A stretch of 64,000 nucleotides of DNA, taken from positions 4,340,001 to 4,404,000 of the forward strand of contig NZ_CP109273.1 of the NCBI RefSeq assembly GCF_045209745.1, given 5' to 3'. Below the pieces are notes generated by a model. It was not told the DNA's origin. It was given only the letters and a program-made list of their open reading frames with translations, and did not search any database. Shown piece after piece: positions 57,915 through 64,000 of this stretch (the first letter of the stretch is position 1; every line of letters starts with the position of its first letter). The DNA is from Micromonospora sp045209745 (GTDB lineage: Bacteria > Actinomycetota > Actinomycetes > Mycobacteriales > Micromonosporaceae). Position numbers and translations under genes: made by a program.

Positions 57915-58832
57915 TCAGCAGGGCGGCGGCAGCTCCCGCTGGCGCCGTCGCAGCTCATCGGGGAGTAGCTCACTGAGCTGCTCGGGCAGGAACGGCAGGT
58001 CGAGCAGGCTCATCTTCAACTGGTTGCGTTCCTGGTAGCGCAACGGGTCGAAGCGGACCACCAGGCCCGCGTTGCGGCGGTAACTGATCTCCACGGCCCC
58101 CTCGGTCGCCCCGTCCCGGAACACCAACCCGTCCATCTCCACCACGACCGCCGACGAGTTGGGCTCCAGCTCCAGCCGGATCTTCTCGTCCGGCGAGAGC
58201 ACCACCGACCGGGCGATGCCGGCCATCGGCGCCGACGGCGTCACCACCACCGCGTCCGCCGCAGGGGAGATCAGCGGGCCGCCCGCGGCGTAGCTGTACG
58301 CCGTGGAACCGGTCGGCGTGCTGACCACCACGGCATCGGCGCGGTAGTAGCCGTACTGCTGGCCGTCGACCGCGAGGGTTGCGGTGACGAAGCCGTAGCC
58401 GGGCTGGCGGACCAGCGCGATGTCGTTGAACGCCACGGTGTCGTCGCCGCAGACGTCGCAGGCGAGGCACGCGTGCGACTCGATGGTGAAGTCTTTCGAC
58501 AGCAGTCGGCTCAAGGCTTCGGGCAGGCCCGGTGGCTCGATCTCGACGAGGAAGCCGAGTCGGCCCAGGTGGACGCCGAGCACCGGCTTCGGGTCGAGGA
58601 CGGCGGAGCGCAGCGCACCCAGCATGGTGCCGTCACCGCCGATGCTGATCAATGCGTCGGAGCGGGTGGCCAGTTCGTTGCCCGGCACGGGCTCCACACT
58701 GGCCGGCACGCGGTGCTTGTCCTCCGCCCGCACCATGAGTGACTTGTGGTGGCGCGTCGCCCACCTTTCGATGATCCCGACCACCTCGGTGACATCCCGG
58801 GTGGGGTGCAACACCAGTCCCAGCCCCGACAC
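57915..58832 (-). CDS. nadK: NAD kinase
   Basis: The 305-residue protein starts at GTG 58832. It contains the family motif ISIGGDGTMLGALR (GGDG at 65-68), HLGRLGFLVEIEP, FNDIALVR and the NAD-binding STPTGSTAYSYAAGGPLI. It phosphorylates NAD(H) to NADP(H). Actinobacteria often carry more than one copy. This one is convergent with pgm and follows the carboxypeptidase terminator. There is no sign of operon partners. Confidence 0.94.
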   Translation of the reverse strand: MSGLGLVLHPTRDVTEVVGIIERWATRHHKSLMVRAEDKHRVPASVEPVPGNELATRSDALISIGGDGTMLGALRSAVLDPKPVLGVHLGRLGFLVEIEPPGLPEALSRLLSKDFTIESHACLACDVCGDDTVAFNDIALVRQPGYGFVTATLAVDGQQYGYYRADAVVVSTPTGSTAYSYAAGGPLISPAADAVVVTPSAPMAGIARSVVLSPDEKIRLELEPNSSAVVVEMDGLVFRDGATEGAVEISYRRNAGLVVRFDPLRYQERNQLKMSLLDLPFLPEQLSELLPDELRRRQRELPPPC

Positions 58833-58886
58833 CCGTACAGCTCACCACATCGGCATCGGACGCGTCCGGCGTACCGCCGAAGGTGC

Positions 58887-58915
58887 GCGCCGGCGGTCCG
58901 GAAGACCGCCGGCGC
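58887..58915 (-). terminator. Terminator of the M14 carboxypeptidase gene
   Basis: GCGCCGGCGGTC and its exact complement (12-bp stem, 5-nt loop CGGAA) lie just past the stop codon at 58926 on the minus strand. Confidence 0.78.
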
Positions 58916-58925
58916 ACACTGCCGG

Positions 58926-61900
58926 TCAGCGGCGGGGCCGGCCGAGGAGGTGGGTCAGCGAGCGGGCGACCAGATCGTCGCGGGCCGCCGGGGCCAGGCC
59001 CTCCAACCCGAATCCCAGATACACCGTGTCTCCGGTGACCACCACTGAGCCCTCCTCGAACGCCTGCTGGCTGCGCGACCAGTCGTTGGCGTTGCCGCCG
59101 GAGCCGGCCGGCGGCCCGGCCACCGTCCAACCGCCCAGGTCGGCCGACTCGAACGAGGTCTCCGCCACGGTGGCCCCGTCGACCAGCACCCGGGTGTCGT
59201 CCAGGAAGACTCCGAGACCCTGGGTGCCCCAGTCCGAGGCGTACGAGATCGACAGCTCGACCTGCTTACCGGCGTACGCCGACAGGTCGACCACGAACTC
59301 CTTCCAGCCGCTTGACGTCCCGGTCGCCGCGTTCCAGCTGCCGGTGCTCCCGGTGGGGGAGCAGTCCGCGCCCTGGTAGTGGGCGAGGAACGGGTGCAAC
59401 TGCGCCACCCAACCCTCGACGCAGCTGTCCCCGGTGACCGTGCTGGTCTTGCCGTTGACGTCGGGCAGGGTCGTCCAGTCGTCGCTGCCCACCTCGTGCG
59501 CCTCGACGAAGAGGAAGTCCCAGTTCTGCTCGATCTCGTACGAGGTGAAGAAGCGCAACTCTGCGCTGGTCGCCCCGGTGAGGTCCACCGTGCGGCTGAG
59601 CCGCTTGTAGGACTCGTCGGTCTGCCCGCTGTGCAGGTACCACTCACCCGTACGCGGATCGAACGGCGCGGCACCCGGTCGGGTCCAGCCCACCGGCGCG
59701 GAGCTGGCGAACTGCGGGAACTCGTCCGGTGGCAGGAAGCTCGACGTGGTCAGGAACGACACGGTGTGCGCCTGGTTCTGCGCCGACCCGGGCGCGTTGA
59801 GCTGCCCGCTGAAGCCGGTGAACGCCGCGTCGGTCCCGGCGACCGGGAACGGCTCTCCCTCCGGGGCGGTTCCGCCGTCGCTGACGTAGGTGTGTGCGCC
59901 CAGCCAGTACTGCTGGAAGTCGTTCAACAGCGGCAGACAACTCGGGTCCTCGGCGTCGGTGCACTCTGGCGGTGCGTCCGGGTGATAGACGTACGAGCCG
60001 TTGGCGCCCTGCGCGAACAACGCGTACTGGCCGCTGACCAGCAGCTTGCCGCCCTCGTTCAGGTAGTCACGGACCGCCAGCTCGGTGTCCAGTGCCGCCC
60101 TGGCCGCCGTGCCGGGCACCTGGCCGGGCGAGCGCAGGATCACGTCGTCGCCGGTCTCCCAGACCACCGCCTGGTAATGCGACAGCACGCCGAGCGGGTG
60201 CGGCGCCTTGCGGCCCATGGCGTCGAAGTCGTAGACGTCGCTGCTGCGCCCAGCGGCGGTCAGCGACGCCGCGATCTCGTCGGCGTACTTCGCGGTGGTG
60301 CCGGTCTGCGCCGGGCTGAGGCCGGTGACGTCCTCCACCGCGAGGACCAGCACGTCACCGCCGACATCGCTGTGCACCTTGTAGGTGAAGTGTTCGCTCG
60401 CCACCACCCCGGCACGGGGCTTGTTCCCGGTGAACCAGACCTCCACCCGGTCACCGGGCTTCGTGCCGGTGACCGTGCCGCGCAACTCGGCGTAGTAGTC
60501 GTCGTTCGTGTTGCCGTACCGCTCACCGCCGCGCCACTCGCGGACCGCGACCGTCTTCGGCCGGCCGCCGTTGACGACGTAGTGCATCCGCACGTTCTTC
60601 AACGCCCGACGGGTGATCGAGGCGACCTGCTGGGTGCGCCCGTACGAGGTGTCGAAGGCGTCCACCACGAAGTCCGGGGTGCTCCGGCCGACCACTGAGA
60701 CCGGGTCGTCGGGATCCGCGGCAGACCGCGCCACGGCCAGCGCGAACGGCAGGTTCTTGCTCACCTCGCCGGCGATCAGCGCCTCGTCGTCGGGGAAGAT
60801 GAAGCCGCTGACGCAGTCCTCCGGACGCCACTCGTCGTCCGGGTCGACGGCCGAGGCGGCCTCGCAGGTGGACATCTCCGGGGTGAAGCCCAACGCGCCG
60901 TACCGGACGGTGGCGTGGCTGTCGGTGTCACCGTTGGTGGTGTACAGCTCGGCGGAGATGTCCGGGTCGTAGCCGGGCACCGCCGGGTGCGCGTCGTCGC
61001 CAGCCATCGCCTCGTAGATCACGTCGTCCGGGCTGGGGGTGCTCACCTGCCAGCCGATGCCGTAGAGCAGCAGTTCGGCAGCCGAGTGGTAGTTGACGAA
61101 AAACTCGAACCCGACGCGCTTGAAGAGCCGGTCCAGGGCTGTGGTCTCCGGCTCGGAGTTGGGACCCGGGCCCCGGTAGGTCTCGCTGTTCGGCTCCGGC
61201 GACGAGCCCTCGTTGTCGTACCCCCACTTGTAGGCGAAGTTGCGGTTGAGGTCGACGCCGTCGCCGGAGGTGATCTGCCCGTCGCCGTTGTTGTCCCGCA
61301 GGTTCTTGCGCCACAGACGGTTGCCGGGGGTGAAGGTGTAGTCGTAGCCGTCGGGGTTGGCCACCGGCAGGAACCACAGCTCGGTCGTATCCAGGAGTTG
61401 GGTGATCTCCCTGTTGGTGCCGTAGCTGTCCAGCACGTGGTGCATCAGTCGGCGGGTCATCTCCGGCGTGATCCACTCGCGGGCGTGCTGTGCCCCGGCG
61501 TAGAGCACCGCCGGCCGCTGGCCGTCCGTGACGGTCCGCGCGTTCTTGGTGACCTTCACGGCGAGGATCGGCTGGCCCTGCTGGCTGCGGCCGATCGTCT
61601 CCACCTTGGTCAGCTTGGGGTATCGGGCGGCGGTGGCGTTCAGCTCGTCCCTCAGGCCGCCCGGCTCACCGTAGGGGCGAAACGCCGTCCAGCCGGCCGC
61701 GGCCTGTTCCCGCAGTGCCTGCGACGCGTCCTTGCCGCGCACCTTCTTCACCGACAGCGGGACGCCCTTGTCGGTCAGCCGCTTCGCCTGCCGGCGGCTG
61801 AGCACCGTCTCGACCTCCGTGCGGCCGGTCGAGTCCGTCTTCGCGTCGTGGCCGAGATCGACCCCCGCCGCGCGCAGCTGATCCCGCTGTTTCGCGTCGA

Positions 61901-62033
61901 CCGTGCCGACGTAGACCTCCAGGCTGTCACGGGCGTCCGGTTCGGACGGTGGCCGCGCGTTGGCCGGTGGGGCCAGTGCCAGTGCGCCGAGTAGGGTGAC
62001 CACGCTGGCGATCGCCAGTCGTCTTGGTCTCAT
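58926..62033 (-). CDS. Large secreted zinc carboxypeptidase (peptidase family M14)
   Basis: ATG 62033 with GGAGG 5 nt upstream gives 1035 residues and a clear signal peptide (LAIASVVTLLGALALAPPANA). A prodomain-like region precedes the M14 domain (about 118-470). Zinc ligands are His183 and Glu186 (AQHAREW) and His316 (NYHSA). The catalytic Glu386 is in GFTPEMST. About 550 further residues carry beta-sandwich-like and immune-inhibitor-A-like segments (VDLTGATSAELRFFTSYEIEQNWDFLFVEAHEVGSDDW and FVVDLSAYAGKQVELSISYASDWGTQGLGVFLDD). It should trim C-terminal residues of peptides outside the cell. It is far longer than a plain M14 enzyme. Confidence 0.92.
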   Translation of the reverse strand: MRPRRLAIASVVTLLGALALAPPANARPPSEPDARDSLEVYVGTVDAKQRDQLRAAGVDLGHDAKTDSTGRTEVETVLSRRQAKRLTDKGVPLSVKKVRGKDASQALREQAAAGWTAFRPYGEPGGLRDELNATAARYPKLTKVETIGRSQQGQPILAVKVTKNARTVTDGQRPAVLYAGAQHAREWITPEMTRRLMHHVLDSYGTNREITQLLDTTELWFLPVANPDGYDYTFTPGNRLWRKNLRDNNGDGQITSGDGVDLNRNFAYKWGYDNEGSSPEPNSETYRGPGPNSEPETTALDRLFKRVGFEFFVNYHSAAELLLYGIGWQVSTPSPDDVIYEAMAGDDAHPAVPGYDPDISAELYTTNGDTDSHATVRYGALGFTPEMSTCEAASAVDPDDEWRPEDCVSGFIFPDDEALIAGEVSKNLPFALAVARSAADPDDPVSVVGRSTPDFVVDAFDTSYGRTQQVASITRRALKNVRMHYVVNGGRPKTVAVREWRGGERYGNTNDDYYAELRGTVTGTKPGDRVEVWFTGNKPRAGVVASEHFTYKVHSDVGGDVLVLAVEDVTGLSPAQTGTTAKYADEIAASLTAAGRSSDVYDFDAMGRKAPHPLGVLSHYQAVVWETGDDVILRSPGQVPGTAARAALDTELAVRDYLNEGGKLLVSGQYALFAQGANGSYVYHPDAPPECTDAEDPSCLPLLNDFQQYWLGAHTYVSDGGTAPEGEPFPVAGTDAAFTGFSGQLNAPGSAQNQAHTVSFLTTSSFLPPDEFPQFASSAPVGWTRPGAAPFDPRTGEWYLHSGQTDESYKRLSRTVDLTGATSAELRFFTSYEIEQNWDFLFVEAHEVGSDDWTTLPDVNGKTSTVTGDSCVEGWVAQLHPFLAHYQGADCSPTGSTGSWNAATGTSSGWKEFVVDLSAYAGKQVELSISYASDWGTQGLGVFLDDTRVLVDGATVAETSFESADLGGWTVAGPPAGSGGNANDWSRSQQAFEEGSVVVTGDTVYLGFGLEGLAPAARDDLVARSLTHLLGRPRR

Positions 62034-62293
62034 CGCGCCTCCTTGGGTGAAGGACCTGTAGGCGCGAGCCTTCGGCGTGGCGTGATTGATGTCAATACTT
62101 CGGTGGGTGCAAGGTGGCTGACCGTGTCGGCGTCGCTGCCTGGTGTGCTGGCCGGGGCAGGTGTCGTGCTGGTTGCCATCCTCTGTCCGGCATTTCGGCG
62201 ATTGCGGCAATGCTGGTGAGTAGGTCGAATTACACTTCGGACCGCGCGATCAATCCCACCCACAGCGAGAACCGGGGGACAGCGTTGCTCAGC

Positions 62294-62848
62294 ATGGTGC
62301 GCGGCATGGCAAAAGCCCTGCGAGACCGGCGGGCCGCCGCCCGGGACCCGGAGGGATTCGCCCGGTCCCTCGGCGTCGACCTGCGGGGCCGGGTCCGGTT
62401 CTACGGCATCGACCGGGCGATGTTCGGCTCCGAGCCGTGGCTCGTCTCCCTCGGCGACAACGTCTACATCACCGCCGGGGTCCAGTTCATCACCCACGAC
62501 GGTGGCACGCTGATCCTCCGCAAGGAGGTGCCCGATCTGGAGTGGACCGCACCGATCACCATCGGGGACGACGTCTATCTCGGCGTGCGAACGACCATTC
62601 TGCCCGGAGTGACGATCGGCAACCGCTGCATCGTCGGCGCCGGCTCGGTGGTGACCCGGGACATCCCGGACAACAGCGTCGCGGCCGGCGTTCCGGCCCG
62701 GGTGATCCGCAGCGTCGACGAGTATCTCGACCGGATGCGCGCCCGATCGCTGGGGTGCGGGCACCTGCCGGCGGCCGAGAAGGCTGCGGTGATCCGCCAG
62801 ATCTACGGGGTGCCCGAGCAGGCCGGTGCCGGCCGGGCGGGTTTCTGA
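62294..62848 (+). CDS. Left-handed beta-helix (hexapeptide-repeat) acyltransferase
   Basis: From ATG 62294 the protein has 184 residues; TTG 62285 and ATG 62210 are other in-frame starts. The C-terminal two-thirds are hexapeptide repeats, with FITHDGG, ITIGDDVYLGVRTTILPGVTIGNRCIVGAGSVVTRDIPDNSVAAGVPARVIRS. That is the WcaF/Maa-type O-acetyltransferase end. It should acetylate a sugar using acetyl-CoA. The next gene begins in its stop codon (TGATG), so the pair is cotranscribed. Confidence 0.88.
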   Translation: MVRGMAKALRDRRAAARDPEGFARSLGVDLRGRVRFYGIDRAMFGSEPWLVSLGDNVYITAGVQFITHDGGTLILRKEVPDLEWTAPITIGDDVYLGVRTTILPGVTIGNRCIVGAGSVVTRDIPDNSVAAGVPARVIRSVDEYLDRMRARSLGCGHLPAAEKAAVIRQIYGVPEQAGAGRAGF

Positions 62849-63546
62849 TGCGAGTGGCTGCCGGCCGGCCCGGCGCCCTCCTCGGCCCGGTGGCCGTGGC
62901 GCTGGATCGTCTCCTGTGCACCGGTGCCCGGGCCCGTCGGGCCGTCCGGGGCCACGCCCTGGCCGGCCGGTTCGCCGCCCGTGGGGACAACTTCACCTTC
63001 GACCCCGACGGCGTCTACACCTGCGAGACGATCGAGGTCGGGCACAACGTGGACCTGGGGCACCGGCCGATCCTGATGGCGGCTCGGGCGCGGATCCGGA
63101 TCGGCGACAACGTCATGTTCGGCCCCGAGGTGACCGTCCGGGGTGGCAACCACCGCATCGACCAGGTCGGCGTACCGATGATCGCGGTCGGCAAGGAACC
63201 CGACGACGTGACCCACGACCGGGGAGTGATCATCGGGGACGACGTCTGGGTGGGCACCCGGGCGGTGATCCTGCACGGTGTGATCATCGGTCGGGGCGCG
63301 GTGATCGGCGCCGGCGCGGTCGTCACCCGGTCGGTGCCGCCGTACGCGGTGGCAGCCGGCAACCCGGCCCGGGTGATCCGACTGCGGTGGCCGCTGGAGA
63401 CCATTCACGACCATGAGCGGCAGCTCTACCCTCCGGAGCGCCGACTGACCTCCGCCGAACTGGCCGGTCTGGCCGGTCTGCCGGTGCCCGAGCCACGGCC
63501 GGCACCGGTGACGAAGTCGCTGACCACCGGTCGCCAGGCCCGGTAG
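62848..63546 (+). CDS. Second left-handed beta-helix acyltransferase
   Basis: ATG 62848 overlaps the previous stop by one base. The 232-residue protein has a basic, Ala-rich N-terminal helix region, then hexapeptide repeats (IRIGDNVMFGPEVTVRGGNHRID, VIIGDDVWVGTRAVILHGVIIGRGAVIGAGAVVTRSVPPYAVAAGNPARVIRLRW). A tail of about 45 residues follows the helix. It probably acts on the same glycan as its neighbour. Its last 121 bp overlap the end of the convergent glycosyltransferase gene. Confidence 0.88.
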   Translation: MRVAAGRPGALLGPVAVALDRLLCTGARARRAVRGHALAGRFAARGDNFTFDPDGVYTCETIEVGHNVDLGHRPILMAARARIRIGDNVMFGPEVTVRGGNHRIDQVGVPMIAVGKEPDDVTHDRGVIIGDDVWVGTRAVILHGVIIGRGAVIGAGAVVTRSVPPYAVAAGNPARVIRLRWPLETIHDHERQLYPPERRLTSAELAGLAGLPVPEPRPAPVTKSLTTGRQAR

Positions 63547-64000
63547 TCGAAGCAGTGCGCCCGCTCGCGGGCCGCCCGGCTCATCGCCCCCCACCCCGGA
63601 TCGTCGAGCAGCAGCGCCCGCTCCAGCCCACGCCGGACGTCGTCCACCCCGGCTCCGTCGAGCACGATGCCCTCGCGGCCGTCCACGATGTACCTGCGGA
63701 GATCGCTGGTGTGGTTGAGCAGCACGGGGCAGCCAGCGGCCAGACTCTCCGGCACCTTGGACGGGAAGCCCGCCTGCGCATAACCAGCCGGTGGGCGGAC
63801 CAGCACCGAGAAGTGCGCCCGGCGCAGCTCGGCGAGCACCCGGTCGCGGGGCACCCAACCGAGGAAGCTCACATGGTCGTCGAGGTCGCCGGAGCTGGCC
63901 TCGTCCAGGTCGGAGAGGCTGCCGGCCTGCTTACGGCTGATTCCAGCGATCACCAGGCGCACCCGGGCCCGGTCCTCGGAGGCAAGGCTGCGGATGCCCT
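63426..64000 (-). CDS. GT4-type glycosyltransferase, C-terminal part
   Basis: The gene enters from the right edge of the window; 191 codons are present up to the stop at 63426. The sequence has the GT-B donor domain: RLVIAG, DDHVSFLGWVPRDRVLAELRRAHFSVLVRPP, GFPSKVPESLAAGCPVLLN (the E-x7-E-like region), and RRYIVDGREGIVLDGAGVDDVRRGLERAL. It belongs to the same surface-glycan gene set as the neighbouring acyltransferases. Its last 40 codons run antisense to the acyltransferase tail. Confidence 0.85.
   Translation of the reverse strand, partial: GIRSLASEDRARVRLVIAGISRKQAGSLSDLDEASSGDLDDHVSFLGWVPRDRVLAELRRAHFSVLVRPPAGYAQAGFPSKVPESLAAGCPVLLNHTSDLRRYIVDGREGIVLDGAGVDDVRRGLERALLLDDPGWGAMSRAARERAHCFDYRAWRPVVSDFVTGAGRGSGTGRPARPASSAEVSRRSGG

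Noticed and set aside
1..64000. CRISPR arrays, rRNA and tRNA genes
   Set aside because: I saw no regularly spaced direct repeats and no tRNA or rRNA-like conserved sequence on reading both strands. Weak tRNA-like folds cannot be excluded without a covariance search.

Overview
The window is about 72% G+C, uses many GTG and TTG starts, and is tightly packed. It carries GlgE-pathway glycogen genes, teichoic-acid-type export genes and a c-di-AMP riboswitch ahead of a secreted cysteine-protease-like gene. This points to a filamentous actinobacterium, most likely of the Micromonosporaceae (Micromonospora-like). The genus is an inference from gene content, not from a search.

Layout. 1-1.8 kb: 5' part of a NeuB/PseI-type sialic/pseudaminic acid synthase and a family 2 glycosyltransferase. 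2-9.2 kb: secreted trypsin-like protease, acyltransferase-3 membrane protein, two small envelope proteins, a c-di-AMP (ydaO-type) riboswitch leading a C39-like secreted protein, a secreted EEP-fold protein with altered catalytic residues, and an alpha/beta hydrolase. 9.2-19.4 kb: a wall-polymer (teichoic-acid-like) locus with two TagF-type polymerases, a bifunctional cytidylyltransferase/SDR (CDP-ribitol type), the TagGH/Wzm-Wzt export ABC transporter, a TetR regulator and a large membrane protein. 19.4-21.7 kb: a DUF952 gene remnant, a small gene ending exactly at a mobile-element end, and a complete IS605-type element with intact TnpA and TnpB. 21.8-29.5 kb: OmpR-type response regulator and histidine kinase convergent with a TAXI solute-binding lipoprotein, then an unknown gene, YaaA, a GT-C-like membrane protein and an App1/DUF2183 phosphatase.

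29.5-42.3 kb: a 12.8-kb operon on the minus strand. In transcription order it encodes a DUF4132-like protein, a 1683-residue protein of unknown fold, a MoxR AAA+ ATPase, a DUF5682-VWA fusion and a SWIM zinc-finger protein. Three of the four junctions overlap by 4 bp. It resembles in content the uncharacterised E. coli yehI/yehL/yehP/yehQ genes and is the best candidate here for an undescribed system.

42.3-45.7 kb: a variable patch with an IS1380 transposase, a truncated IS3 OrfA and two small membrane-protein genes of visibly lower G+C. 45.7-50 kb: glgB and glgE. 50.1-53.7 kb: two VapBC/FitAB-type toxin-antitoxin pairs, a large imperfect palindrome, a short GntR regulator and an XRE regulator. 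53.7-57.9 kb: glgA/glgM, glgC and pgm, which with glgE and glgB make a complete route glucose-6-P -> glucose-1-P -> ADP-glucose -> maltose-1-P -> branched alpha-glucan. 57.9-64 kb: NAD kinase, a large secreted M14 zinc carboxypeptidase, two left-handed beta-helix acyltransferases in an operon, and a partial GT4 glycosyltransferase that overlaps the second acyltransferase tail-to-tail.

Reading the two ends together, the envelope theme (NeuB, glycosyltransferases, TagF/TagGH, acyltransferases) brackets a core of glycogen metabolism and the MoxR-VWA operon. Mobile elements mark three scars: about 19.4-21.7 kb, 42.3-44.8 kb and possibly 50.9 kb.
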